A stretch of 64,000 bases of DNA from assembly GCA_947172415.1 (NCBI GenBank), contig OX359199.1, forward strand, positions 2,754,001-2,818,000, written 5' to 3'. The stretch's first letter is position 1, and each line of letters begins with the position of its first letter. The DNA is from Chondrosia reniformis (taxonomy: Eukaryota; Porifera; Demospongiae; Chondrillida; Chondrillidae). The notes beneath the pieces were generated by a model. It searched no databases. It saw only the letters and a program-made list of their open reading frames with translations, and was not told the origin of the DNA. A program made the translations under genes and the position numbers. Positions 20,107 to 31,608 of the stretch are shown here, one piece after another.

Positions 20107-22250
20107 ACTTTAGAAACAAAAGCCTTAATTGAGAACCTTGTTACTTCTTGCCTTAGTTTACTAAGGCAAGGAGTATCTGCCTTGGTCAACCCTCAGTCAG
20201 TTATGTTTCCCCTTCTTTGGATTTTTAGCCAGAAGCCTCGGCTCCTTTCGGCAGCAGCAGACAGGTGCACGTCGGGCCACAGTTGGCCATCATAATAGGA
20301 GGGAGTACCTCCATACACCAATCCACCACTGCTTTCCAGAGGTCAATAGGCAAGGACTGGGACAGGACTACTTATCGTCCAGTCCCCAATCCCTCAACAG
20401 GTAGATGTCGCCTCAATATCCTCACAGCCGAACCGAAAACAGTTCTCTGCATGGCTCTCATCACTTCTACTGCACTTTTTGACACCTTTGGAATTCCCCT
20501 AATGTCTTCCAGGAGCATCTCCACTCTCCCCAAAGCACCAATTATCATCGGGACTACCTTAATTCGGTAGCCCCTAAATTGTTTCCTCATATCAGCCGCC
20601 AGCTTCTGGTACTTTTGGAACTTGTCTTGCCATCTTCCATTAATATTGCTGTCAGTAGGAACTGACATCTCAATAATGTAGATGGACTTACATAGCCAAT
20701 TCTCAACCACTAAGTCTGGCCTTCTTTCTGTCAATTCTTCATCTGTAGGGATGCTAGGATCCCACAAGATTTTGACACACCTATTCTCATAGACTGGTTT
20801 TGCTTCTAGTTTGTACCAGGGCTCTTCCTGCTTGAATCCATATTCTTTCAACCATCTCCACAACACTATAAGTATTGCCCGGTCATGCCTCTCTTTGTAG
20901 AGAGAAAATCCCTTTGGCTCACACATGTTTAGTATGTGTTTGACCGTTTCCATAGCCTTGCCACATTCTCTGCACATTAAGAGGCTAGAATTCCTCAGAA
21001 TCCTATTTTAGTACCACCTAGTGTGCAACGCATCATCTTGGGTTGCAAGAATCAGAGCCTCAGTTTGAGGTCTGAGTCTCCCCTCAGAAAGCCACACATA
21101 AGACTCCCTATTTGTGACTTGTCTGTGGTATGAGCCATGGTGAGACTTTTTGGCTAGGTTACTTTTTAACCTTTCAGTCTGAGCCTCCCGGAACTCACGT
21201 GCCACTCTCCTCCATTCTCTTACACTATTTTGTGAGGGATCTGTCTTTAGCCACATTTCCTGTTCTAGTTCTCTTCCGTGTCTTCCCAGTATCAATCTGG
21301 CTTCTTTCAAGCCAGTCCTCCTCTGCTTTGAGCACTCCAGCCACTTTTGGTGTTTAACCACAACAGCTGTGAGGGTATCATTGGCAGAATGGAGGTATCT
21401 TGTCAGATTCACAACAGCCCTGTCATGATCCAAAGGAAAACTACAGAGCCCTCTACTACCTTGAGAGCGAGGCAAGTTCACTCTCTCAATGGCAGAGTTA
21501 AAGTGATGACACTGGTACTTTCTCATGATCTTTCTCACCATTCGGTCCAGTTTTGGAAGCTCACTTTGTGTCCACCTCAAAACTGGGTAAGAGTATCTCA
21601 ATAGAGAGGCACACAACATGTTAGAGGCTTCTGCAGTATTCTTACAATTGAGGTGAAAGCCCCACACTTTGTGGAGTCTCCTCCTCAATTCGTTGATCAA
21701 GCAAGTTTTGACCTTGCTGTCATCTACCTCAAACAGCAGTTCTAGGCTTAGGTACTTCCAAGTAGTACCTTTTTCAAGGCTCCTTATGGATTCACCACTG
21801 CATTCAGGGTTGTCTGGGACAGCCAGAACCTTCCCCTTTTGCATGTGAGCTGTTCCACACTTTCTCACTCCAAACCTCATGCCAATGGCATTTGAGGTTT
21901 TCTCCACACATTCCATGGCTTCCCTGAGTTTATCAGACCCTCCAGCATATATGTCAAGGTCATCCATGTACAACAAGTGTGACATGGTGTTCCTTTCCCC
22001 ATTATGCCAGAGGGTATATCTCTTGGTTCTGTTAAGAACTTGGGATTAGGGAGCTATGGCCAGACAAAAGAGGAGTGGCGATAAGGAGTCCCCTTGGAAG
22101 AGTCCCTGTTATATTTAACAGGGGTGCTCCTAACCACCTTCCCCACAGTCCTCAACTCAAGCACAGTAGCCCAGTGTTTGGAGAAGAGCTCTATAGACCT
22201 CCGGATTTAACCTGGGAACTTAATGGTTTTTAGCACTTTCATCACCCACT
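20107..22250 (-). mobile_element. Inverted partial copy of LINE B1
   Basis: Reverse complement of 10394-12537, from the RT motif A region to the 3' end, including the 3' hairpin at 20147-20170. It is cut off at 22250 in the middle of the element by the palindrome's outer junction, not by a retrotransposition end. This shows it arose by DNA rearrangement. Only scattered base changes against B1 were noticed (for example GGGATATAC versus GAGATATAC near 22020). Confidence 0.9.
20372..21985 (-). pseudogene. Duplicate RT/knuckle/endonuclease segment of B1
   Basis: Frames 21985-21008 (325 aa) and 20977-20372 (201 aa) encode the same residues as 10659-11636 and 11667-12272, including YMDDLDIYAGG, the CRECG knuckle and RPDLVVENW. 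The shared TAA between the two frames (21008-21010) means that an already dead LINE was copied. This entry adds no new function. Confidence 0.9.
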
Positions 22251-22501
22251 GGCCTGTACTAGTTGTATCTGCTAGCTGTATGTACTAGTTGTAAGTGTTC
22301 TAGTACTAGTTGTATGTACTAGTTTTTAGTACTACTTTAACGTACTAGTTGTGTGTACTAGTTGTATGTACTAATTGTATATGCTAATTGTATGTACTAG
22401 TTGTATGTACTAGTTGTATGTACAAGTACTAAGTATATTAACTAGTTGTAGGTATTTGTTGTATGTAGTAGTTGGATGTAGTAGTTGTATGTATGTGTAT
22501 A
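22251..22501 (+). repeat. 13-bp satellite, block 8 (direct copy of 13872-14121)
   Basis: Plus-oriented satellite that matches 13872-14121 almost base-for-base, leading directly into LINE C2 just as the left copy leads into its 5' end. This is a direct repeat at an offset of about 8379. Confidence 0.9.
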
Positions 22502-22613
22502 GAGACGAAATGGCTGACAAGCAGTGAAACGTGTTTGATTTTGAGCATTTGATTTGACTCAGTTTCCTAACAAAGATTTGATTTGCGAATATCCGCTAGC
22601 TATTTAGCTGCCC

Positions 22614-22844
22614 ATGTCTTGTTGTGGCTGTAGCAGATTAGGCAAATGTTGCTTCTCTGCGTGCGTGAAATCAAAGAGAAGTTGTAGGAATTGTCAGCCT
22701 AGTCGCACGGGAAACTGCCACAACCAGACTGACAACGATCCGTCCCGTAGGACCTCGAACCATGTCCACAACCACCGGCATCAATCTAAATCTGCACCAT
22801 TGGTGGAGCAAAATTCCCATGCCCCACTCCAGAGGTATTTGTGA
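22614..22844 (+). pseudogene. Cys-rich N-terminal segment of LINE C2
   Basis: A 76-aa frame starting at ATG 22614, with cysteine pairs in MSCCGCSRLGKCCFSACVKS and CRNCQPSRTGNCHNQ. It differs from the copy at 14215-14445 by a handful of substitutions (for example NGHKQTHN versus NCHNQTDN). By position it is the element's N-terminal nucleic-acid-binding segment; as a free-standing gene it is unlikely. The frame then closes, and the next coding piece (FFHASKQSELKIGNLDG) is in another frame with a TAA and a TAG. Confidence 0.6.
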
Positions 22845-23163
22845 ACGTAGAAGATCATTTGCCTTCTTTCACGCCAGCAAACAAAGTGAACTTAAGATAG
22901 GAAATTTGGACGGGGAAGAAGTTGATTAAGAGATAACAAAGGCATATGATGAAATTGTTCACTGGCACCGGAATCTGTTCAAGATTCCATCAGGCAAGTA
23001 AGGGAAGACCTTTGTTTCTGAGATGGCTGGCTTGTTCCAGTCATATGCATATGGGTCAGCTATGGAGAAAATATCTCTGAATGCAGCAATGGTGCTACCG
23101 GCTCTCTTACTCCAAAAGCCTCACTTAACCTCAGAAACAAAGGACTACATCAACTGCATTTAG

Positions 23164-24530
23164 AGGAGATACCGATTGTGGAAGGAAGGAAACTTTAAGG
23201 CACAGCTTGAGGAGGGAAGAGTGATCCAACGAAGGCTTCAACCCAATATGAGAGCAAATAATCCACAGTTAGCAAGACACTTTGCGGAGCGGATGGGTCA
23301 GGGCAAGATAAGAGAAGCAGTTCGTTTGATATCTGGTGGTAACACCAAAGTACTCCAATTGAATGATCAGGTGGATGAACATCGAACTGTGTGGGATGTA
23401 TTGATGGAGAAACATCCTGTAGGAGAAGGTTTGCAGTCTAACATTCTGTCAGCACCAATCAGCAGGGGTGTCCATCCCATTATATTTGAAGAGATCACAG
23501 CATTATCCATCATGGAAGCAGCATTACACACAGACGGAAGCGAAGGCCCTTCAGGATTAGATGCCTCTGCATGGAAGAGGATGTGCAGCTCATTCCAGAA
23601 AGGCTCAAATGATCTTTGTTCAGCTATAGCCATGAAAACAAAAAGGATTACAAGTACCGTGGTAGATCCTGGGCCCCTACTTCCGCTGACTGCTTGTCGA
23701 CTTGTTGCTCTGGACAAGTGTCCAGGGGTACGAACGATAGGGGTGGGGTGCGTGGCACGGAGAATTATCAGCAAATCCATCCTGTCTGTTATTCGATCGG
23801 AAATTCCAGAGGTGATAGGACCATCTCAGTTGTGTGTGGGCCTGAAAAGTGGTTGCAAAGCTGCTGTGGATGCACTTGAGGACATCTTCGATGAGGATTC
23901 CACTGATGGAGGTTTGCTGGTTGACGCTTCCAATGCATTCAATTGTCTGGACAGGAAAGCTGCACCCGTAAACACCGTGAATTTGTGCCCTGCCCTTGGA
24001 ACAGTGTTGGTAAACACATATCGCTCAGAGCCTAACCTGTTCATTAATGGGGAATGTATTCTATCCAGAGTGGGGGCCACCCAAGGGGACCCAGTAGCAT
24101 GGCAATGTATGCCATGGCCACCTTGCCACTTATCAAATGCCTACAACAGGAAGTTGATGTCGAACAAATCTGGTATGCAGATGATTCTGCTGCTGGAGGT
24201 GGCATGAATCAGCTCCGGAGATGGTGGGATGAGATCGTTGAAAGAGGTCCGGCCTTTGGATACTTTGCGAACCCTGCCAAGACATCGCTTGTTGTAAAGG
24301 GAGAGCACTACGAGGATCCAGTGAAATGCTTTGAAAATACAGAGGTACAGATCACCACGAATGGTAAAGGATACCTAGGATCATCAGTTGGCACATCTTC
24401 TTTCAAAGAGAGATATGCTGAAATGAAGGTTGATGAATGGAAGGGAGAACTACGGACACTGGCTGAAATTACTGCGACTCAGCCTCAGGCGGCCTACTCT
24501 GCTTTCCTTCTGAGTATTCAGAACAAATGA
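23164..24530 (+). pseudogene. Reverse transcriptase region of LINE C2
   Basis: The frame opens after a TAG at 23161-23163 and runs to 24207: LWKEGNFKAQLEEGRVIQRR, then the RT fingers (RLVALDKCPGVRTIGVGCVA), motif A GGLLVDASNAFNCLDR and motif B start VGATQGDPVA. A frameshift near 24090 moves the rest into the frame 24054-24530, which has MAMYAMATLPLIK and the catalytic motif C QIWYADDSAAGG with both Asp residues intact. It ends at AYSAFLLSIQNK plus stop. All RT motifs are legible but are split across two frames. Confidence 0.82.
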
Positions 24531-24602
24531 TCGTATTTATCCAGAACAACACAAGGCATTGGACATCTGCTACAACCAATTGAAGACGTATTACGACATG
24601 AG

Positions 24603-25680
24603 TTGATACCAGCAATCACGGGACGGCAAGCAATAAGTGATATAGAAAGAAGAATGTTTGGCTTGCCCACACGATTGGGGGGTCTAAGATTTGAGGTACT
24701 AACAGAAGTAGCAGATCGGTTGTATAGCGCTGCGAGGAAGGTAACTGAACCCTTGAAGAACTGTATTCGAAGCAAAGAGGAAACCAATGAAGCCCAGATT
24801 GATGCAGAGCAGGGTAGACTTGCCAATTCAGTGCAGTTTGAGAACAAGGAAGAACACCAAAGAAAGGCTGAGGCAGTGTGAAAAGAAGTGAGTACTAATG
24901 AAAGAAAGGCGTTGTCTCTGGCAGAGCAAAAAGGTCATCTTCATGGCTAAACACTCTCCCTATGAAAGAACATGGTTTTTCCCTGCACAAGGGAGCCTTC
25001 GCGATGCCATTGCATTGAAGTATGGGTGGCAACCAACAGAAATGCCCAATATGTGTGTATGTGGAAAGGCAAATGGAGTCGAGCATGCTCTGAGCTGTTG
25101 CAAGGGGGACATGTCATCAAATGTCACATCGAGATTAGGAACGTCACTGCCACAATACTACAAGAGGTCGCACGCAACGTACGAACTGAGCCAATACTGC
25201 AACCACTCACAGGAGAAGTGTTCAGGGGCAGGTGTGCCAACACTGAAGATGCGGGCAGAGTTGATGTGAAATGCACTGGTTTTTGGAATATACACCAAGA
25301 CCCATTTTTAGATGTAAGGGTGTTTAACCCCTTGGCTTCCAGTAACAGAAACAAGCCAATCAAGACAGTGTATCAGCATCATGAGAAGGAGAAGAGACAA
25401 GTATATGATCAAAGAATTAGAGAGATTGAGCAGGGAACTTTCACCCCTCTAGTCCTTTCAGCCACAGGGAGCATGGGACCAGCAGCATACATTTTTTTCA
25501 AAAAATTGGCATCCATGATTTCCGCCAAAAGAGGTAACACCTATTAGAAGGTGATGATCTGGATCAGACAAAGAATCACATTCAGTCTTCTCAGATCTGC
25601 CATTAGTGCTATCAGAGCTACCAGACCGTCCACGTCTTCACCACCAGATCCAACAATGATTGTCATTGTTACCCGTAGTG
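24603..25680 (+). pseudogene. Thumb, zinc knuckle and nuclease-like C-terminus of LINE C2
   Basis: Three overlapping frames (24603-24881, 24898-25269, 24972-25547). They give FGLPTRLGGLRFEVLTEVAD, then the knuckle MCVCGKANGVEHALSCCKGD (C-x-C-x7-H-x3-C), then TEDAGRVDVKCTGFW with FLDVRVFNPLASSNRN. The D-x-D/V-R-V arrangement parallels C1 and may be a PD-(D/E)XK nuclease. A stop at 25545-25547 precedes a further in-frame tail (RQRITFSLLRSAISAIRA). This is clearly decayed. Confidence 0.7.
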
Positions 25681-26697
25681 GATATAACATTGAATATTAA
25701 TGACTTTATTGTATATGAATGTATATATTAAAACGGTTAACAGTGACTTGCAATTTTAAATTTATGGCAATACATTATATTTTGTATATATTATTACTAT
25801 TATATTGGTATCTGTTGTATGTTTATACTAGTTGTAAGTACTACTTTCTTGTTTATGTAGTAGTTGTATATACTAGTTTTATGTACTCGTACTATGAACT
25901 AGTTGTATGTACTACTTTCTAGTGGTATGTACTAGTTGTATGTGCTAGTTGTGTGTAGTAGGTGCATATACTACTCGTATGTACTAGTTGTATGAACTTG
26001 GTATACGTACTATTTATATATGATAGTTATATGTGTATGTACTCGTTATATGTACTAGTTGTATGAGCTCGCTGTATGTACTAGTTTTTAGTACTACTTT
26101 AACGTACTAGTTGTGTGTACTAGTTGTATGTACTAATTGTAGGTGCTAATTGTGTACTAGTTGTATGTTCTAGTTGTGTGTACTAGTTGTATGTACTAAT
26201 TGTATGTACTAGTTGTATGTACAAGTTGATGCACTTTTTTTATGTACTAGTTGTATGTACTAGGTGTATGTACTATTTTATGTACTAGTTATATGTGTAT
26301 GTACTGGTTATATGTAGTAGTTGGTTGAACTAGTCATATGAACTAGTTGAATATACCAGTTGTATGTACTAGTTATATGTACTAGTTGGATGTGGTAGTT
26401 GTATGTACTAATTGTATGTACTAGTTGTATGTACAAGTTATGTACCAGTTGTAAGAACTAGTTGTCTGTATATACTAGTTGTAGCTATGTACTCATTGTA
26501 TATACAATTTGTATGTTCTAGTATTATGTACTCGTTCTATGAACTAGTTGTATGTACTAGTTTCTAGTTGTATGTACTAGTTTTATGTACTTTTTGTATG
26601 TACTATTTGTATGTACCAGGTGTATGTACTATTTATATATACTAGTTATATGTGTATGTACCGGTTATATGTAGTAGTTATGCGTACTAGTTATATG

Positions 26698-26718
26698 AAA
26701 AATCTAAGATACCATTTT
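26698..26718 (-). repeat. 21-bp 3'-terminal fragment of the Penelope-like element
   Basis: AAAAATCTAAGATACCATTT plus one T equals the extreme 3' end of the PLTR on the minus strand, preceded by ATATG. It is the first of two adjacent fragments. Confidence 0.85.
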
Positions 26719-26723
26719 ATATG

Positions 26724-26746
26724 AAAAATCTAAGATACCATTTTCC
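26724..26746 (-). repeat. 23-bp 3'-terminal fragment of the Penelope-like element
   Basis: A second copy of the same terminus, extending two bases further (ends CC), again preceded by ATATG and followed by ATATATG. The two fragments are separated by only five bases. Confidence 0.85.
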
Positions 26747-27695
26747 ATATATGTACTAGTCGTATATACCAGTTGTAGTACTCGTTGCCAGCACAAGTTG
26801 TATGTGCTAGCTGTATTGACTAGTTGTACGCTCTTGTACTAGTTATAGTAGGTACAATGCTGCAATACCAGACCATAAAACCACAGAGGTAGAGCTAACT
26901 ACAAGAGTTAGTAGAATCCGAAGAGGTCAAGGTCTCTCGAGACTAAACATTGTGGAACCTGACTCGCGTGGTGTAGCCACCCTTAGTCGGACTGTGGAGG
27001 AAGGTGTGAGAGCCCAGGGAAAGGAAGACCTTCACCAAGTTCAGGCTGGGACTGAACAAAATGGTGAGCTGTTTACAGGCCCTGTTGAAACTCCTACACA
27101 TGATTGGAGATTTTGCTGATAGAAAACCCTGTGGGGCAGTGCGGTTCAACCATGTTGATATGGCACTGCTTCAGGAGGCCAATAATTGGGTGACGTAAGA
27201 GTGGCAGGAAGGCCATAGGTCGGCCTGGCACCTGTCCTGCCTGGTCTACTCTGTTGCTATGGCTGTGAGGGGAAAAACAACCTACAAATCGCAGCCATGC
27301 CACCAGGGAAGGAAATCACACAATCAGAAGGGTAGTAAGAGACAGGAAGGTCACATAAGTGACAAGAAGGCCAAAGGCCTTAGGTTAAGAAGACTGCTTG
27401 CCTGGTTGGATGTGGAAATAACGCGTCAACAGAATAATAATCCTATGACCAAACGCCAGAAAGTAAGCTGATCAGAGCTCGGGAACAGACACTGGGGAAA
27501 CTCAGGGTCTGGACCCTACAAGAGTGAAGATCAGCTGAACGCAGGAAATTCCAGGTACTTTGGAATACCCAAAGGAAATTCCGGATGAATGGCAATGTTC
27601 CAACCTCCAATTAAGCCCCCTCAATTGATGTAGTAAGAGACGTTTGGACAAAGATTGTAAGTACTGTTGCTAAGGTCAACAAAGACGACTCAGGG

Positions 27696-28729
27696 GTGAA
27701 AGAATGGCTAAAGGAAACCAAAAAGAGGGTGGGTAGAACCTCCTCTAAAGGTCCCGATAGCATTGATGAGACCAAACTGAGGAAAGCCTTGAAAAACACA
27801 AAAAGCTGGTCTGCCCCTAGGCCAGATGGCATCCAAACTTTTTGGTGGGAAGCACTCCCCATAGCACAGTCTGCCTTGGCAGATGTACTACGGAGAGTGG
27901 TGAGCGGAGATCTGTCAGTCCCTGACTGGCTTGCAAAGGGTTGCACTCTACTCATCCCCAAAAAGGGTGACCCGAAAGGTGCAGCCAACTACCAAGCTAT
28001 TGCATGCCTCAACACAATGCACAAGGCTGTCCAGCATACATTGCATCAGAACTACTCACTTACACCTACAGTAATAATCTTTTGCTTATGGCCCAAAGGG
28101 CCATGAGAAAAGGGAGGTGGGGTTGTGTGGACTGTATACTGCTGAATCAAACAATCGGTCTAGATGCCAAAATTATGGGCAAGCCACTTAGTGTGGCATG
28201 GATCGATTATGAGAAGGCATATGACAGAGTCCTCACAAGTGGGTGATGAAGGTGCTAAAAACCATCAAGCGCCCAGGTTGGATCAGGAATATAGAGCTCT
28301 TCTCCAAACACTGGGCGTTACTTGCTTGAGTTGAGGACTGTGGGGAAGGTGGTTAGGAGCACCCCTGTTAAATATAACAGGGGACTCTTCCAAGGGGACT
28401 CCTTATCGCCACTCCTCTTTTGTCTGGCCATAGCTCCCATATCCCAAGTTCTTCACAGAACCAAGGGATATACTCTCTGGCATGATGGGGAAAGGAACAC
28501 CATGTCACACTTATTGTACATGGATGACCTTAAGATATATGCTGGAGGGTCTGATAAACTCATGGAATGTGTGGAGAAAACCTCAAATGCCATTGGCATA
28601 AGGTTTGGAGTAAGAGAGTGTGGAACAGCTCACATGCAAAAGGGGAAGGTTCTGGCTGGCCCAGACAACCCTGAACGCAGTGAAGAATCCATAAAAGCCT
28701 TGAGAAGGGTACTACCTATAAGTACCTAG
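27696..28729 (+). pseudogene. Reverse transcriptase region of LINE B2
   Basis: The first frame (27696-28106) carries SWSAPRPDGIQTFWWEALPI and LLIPKKGDPKGAANYQAIAC, the RT motifs preceding the palm. The next (28004-28246) holds motif A VAWIDYEKAYDRV and then frameshifts through loss of one base in the CCTCACAAG string. The third (28322-28729) has motif B GLFQGDSLSPLLFCLAIAPI and catalytic motif C SHLLYMDDLKIYAGG. All palm motifs survive but in three frames, so it is non-functional. Confidence 0.82.
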
Positions 28730-28919
28730 AGCTAGAACAACTTTCAAGGTCAAAGCTTGCTTGATCAATGAATTGAGGAGGAGACTCCACAAAGTGTGGA
28801 GCTCTCACCTCAATGGTAAGAATTCTGCAGAAGCCTCTAACATGTTGTGTGCCTCTCTATTGAGATACTCTTACCCAGTTTTGAGGTGAACTCAACATGA
28901 GCTTCCCAAGCTAGACCGA

Positions 28920-30088
28920 ATGGTGAGAGAGATCATGAGAGAGTACCAGTATCATCACTATAACTCTGCCATTGAGAGAGTGAACTTTCCTTGCTCTCAA
29001 GGTGGTAGAGGGCTCTGTAGTTTTCCTTTGGATCACGATAGGGCTGTTGTAAATCTGGCAAAAAACCTCCATACTGCCAATGATACCCTCACAGCTGTTG
29101 TGGTTAAACACCAAAAGTGGCTGGAGTGCTCAAAGCAGAGGAGGACTGTCTTGAAAGCTGCCAGATTGATACTGGAAAGCCACGGAAGAGAACAAGAACA
29201 GGAAATGTGGCTAAAGAGGGATCCCTTACAAAATAGTGTAAGAGAATGGAGGAGAGTGGCACGTGAGTTCCGGGAGGCTCAGACTGAAAGGTTAAAAAGT
29301 AACCTAGCCAAAAAGTCTCACCATGGCTCATACCACAGACAAGTCACAAATAGGGAGTCTTATGTGTGGCTTTCTGAGGGGAGACTCAGACCTCAAATTG
29401 GAGCTCTGATTCTTGCAGCCCGAGATAATGTGCTGCACACTAGGTGGTACCAAAATAGGATTCTGAGGAATTCTAGCCTCCTGATGTGCAGAGAATGTGG
29501 CAAGGTTATGGAAACGGTCAAACACATACTAAACATGTGTGATCCCAAGGGATTTTCTCTCTACAAAGAGAGGCATGACCGGGCAATACTGATAGTGTTG
29601 TGGAGATTGTTGAAAGAATATGGATTCAAGCAGGAAGAGCCCTGGTACAAACTAGAAGCAAAACCAGTCTATGAGAATAGGTGTGTCAAAATCTTGTGGG
29701 ATCCTAGCATCCCTACAGATGAAGAAATGACAGAAAGAAGGCCAGACTTAGTGGTTGAGGATTGGTTATGTAAGTCCATCTACATTATTGAGATGTCAGT
29801 TCCTACTGACGGCAATATTAATGGAAGATGGCAAGAAAAGTTCCAAAAGTACCAGAAGTTGGCAGCTGATATGAGGAAACAATTTAGGGGCTACCAATTA
29901 AGGTAGTCCCGATGATAATTGGTGCTTTGGGGAGAGTGGAGACGTTCCTGGAAGACGTTAGGGGAATTCCAAAGCTGTCAAAATGTGTGGTAGAAGTGAT
30001 GAGAGCGATGCAGAGAACTGTTATCTGTTCGGCTGTAAGGATATTGAGGCGACATCTATCTGTTGAGGGATTGGGGCCTGGACGATAA
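28920..30088 (+). pseudogene. Thumb, zinc knuckle and endonuclease of LINE B2
   Basis: A 328-aa frame (28920-29906) covers the thumb region, the knuckle CRECGKVMETVKHILNMC and the nuclease core RRPDLVVEDWLCKSIYIIEM with KFQKYQKLAADM. It retains Gln where B1 has the nonsense codon (WYQNRILRN). A one-base deletion (GGCTACCAATT versus GGCTACCGAATT in B1) shifts the frame at about 29895. The remaining C-terminal coding sequence is visible to about 30088. It is the best-preserved 3' half of this family here. Confidence 0.83.
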
Positions 30089-30323
30089 GTAGTCCTGTCC
30101 CAGTCCTTGCCTGTCGACCTCTGGAAATCAGTGGTGGATTGGTGTATGGAGGTACTCCCTCCTATTATAACGGTCAACTTTGGCCCGATGTGCACCTGTC
30201 TGCTGCTGCCGGAAGTAGGCAAAGCTGAGGCTTCTCGCTAAAAACCCAAAGAAGGGAAAACATAACTGACTGAGGGTTGTCCAAGCCAGTCTCCGTTAAG
30301 GCTTTTGTTTCTAAAGTACAATG

Positions 30324-31227
30324 TAGGTACTAGTTGTGTGTACTAGCTGTTAGTATTACTTTAACGAACTAGTTGTATGTACTAGTTGTATGTACTAATC
30401 ATATGTGCTAATTGTATGTAATACTTGTATGTACTAGTTGTATGTATTAGTAATAGTTATATTTACTAGTTGTAGGTACTGGTTGTATGTAGTAGTTGGA
30501 TTTAGTAGTTGCATGTACTAATTGTATGTACTAGTTGTACGTTCTAGTTTCAAGTTGTATGTACTAGTTGTATGTACTAGTTGTATCTACTAGTTGTGTG
30601 TAGTAGTTGTAAATACTGTTTGTATGTACCAGTTGTGTGTACTAGTTGTATGTACTAGTTGTATGAACCATGTATATGTACTATTTATAGGTGATAGTTA
30701 TATGTGTATGTACTACTTGTATGTACTAGCTGTATGTTCTTTTTTTACTGGGTACTAGGTAGGTATTAGTTGTGGTACTAGATACTAGTGATATGTACTA
30801 GTTGTTAGTACTATTTTGTGAACTAGTTGTATGTTCTAGTTGTATGTACTAGTTATATGTATAAATTGCATATACTAGTTATATGTTCTAGTTATTAGTT
30901 GTATGAACTAGTTATATGTACTAGTTGTGTGTACTAGTTGTGTGTACTACTTGTATGTACTAGTTATATGTTCTGGTCATTAGTTGCATGAACTAGTTAT
31001 ATGCACTAGTTATATGTACTAGTTAGATGTACTAATTATATGTACTAGTAATATATACTAGTTTATTGTAGTAGCTGTGTGTATATACTAGTTGTATGTA
31101 CTAGTAGTTTGCACTAGTTGTATGTACCATTTATATGTACTAATTATATGTTTGTGTCCTAGATATATGTACTAGTTGTATGTATTAGTTATATGTACTA
31201 GCTGTATTCATTCGATGTATGTACTAG
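30324..31227 (+). repeat. 13-bp satellite, block 10
   Basis: Standard-orientation satellite ending at GTACTAGCGC, where non-satellite sequence starts. No gene is seen. Confidence 0.9.
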
Positions 31228-31421
31228 CGCATGTGGAACATGTCCGTTACAGTTCCGATTTTTTGAAGCCGCTTTTTAGGTGTGAAATATTTGAACATTT
31301 ACAGGAAGTAGCGTAAATGTCATGTGACTCGCACATGAAGTTTATATTATTATAATACAATGTCATGATGATGCAGCAGAATGAAAAAACGTAATCGATT
31401 GATTAGTCACTTGTTCGGCGA

Positions 31422-31592
31422 GGGTCGGCGAAGGACTAGAAGTCGAAATTCCTCAGTGGAAGAACGAGAAGGTACGGCGTGGGTCGGCGAAGGACTAAAA
31501 ATCGAAAATTCTCAGTGGAAGAACGAGAAGGTACGGCGTGGGTCGGCGAAGGACTAGGATTCGAAAATCCTCAGTGAAAGAACGAGAAGGTT
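31422..31592 (+). repeat. 59-bp tandem repeat, about 2.9 copies
   Basis: Units begin GGGTCGGCGAAGGACTA at 31422, 31481 and 31540, and contain TCAGTGGAAGAACGAGAAGG. Copies differ by a few bases. Confidence 0.9.
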
Positions 31593-31608
31593 AGATGTTT
31601 TATGTAAC

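Larger units (their letters stand above)
10394..22250. repeat. Giant imperfect palindrome (inverted duplication)
   Basis: Left arm 10394-14249 is repeated in reverse complement at 14457-22250, with the Penelope-like element (15183-19185) inserted in the right arm. Paired positions sum to 28706 next to the centre and 32644 at the outer end. The non-repeated loop is 14250-14456. The B1 frames 10659-11636 and 11667-12272 have right-arm copies with identical proteins at 21008-21985 and 20372-20977. The outer right edge switches at ACT (22248-22250) to a direct copy of sequence from 13869 onward. It may be a real rearrangement or an assembly fold-back. Confidence 0.9.
22502..25812 (+). mobile_element. 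LINE family C, longest copy (C2), dead
   Basis: About 3.3 kb. Order: Cys-rich N-terminal segment, a central region with HWHRNLFKIPSGK, RT with VDASNAFN and WYADD motifs, FGLPTRLGGL segment, CVCG...HALSC knuckle and nuclease-like C-terminus, then an AT-rich 3' UTR. I recognise this protein pattern from abundant RT-like proteins of marine invertebrates but cannot name the clade with certainty. There are at least three nonsense codons and several frameshifts. It is sense to the satellite. Confidence 0.85.
25813..26865 (+). repeat. 13-bp satellite, block 9
   Basis: Standard-orientation satellite. It contains two tiny PLTR fragments at 26698-26746. A 67-aa frame at 25719-25922 is AT-rich UTR running into satellite, so it is not a gene. 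Confidence 0.9.
26870..30315 (+). mobile_element. R2/R4-like LINE, 5'-truncated copy B2
   Basis: Same family as B1 and B3. It starts in the N-terminal coding region (element-like CTGCAATACCAGACC) and ends GCTTTTGTTTCTAAA. GTACAATG flanks both ends (26862-26869 and 30316-30323), an 8-bp target duplication partly shared with the element's own AATG at the 5' junction. The 3' hairpin seen in B1 and B3 is missing. The RT is interrupted by several frameshifts. Confidence 0.88.
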
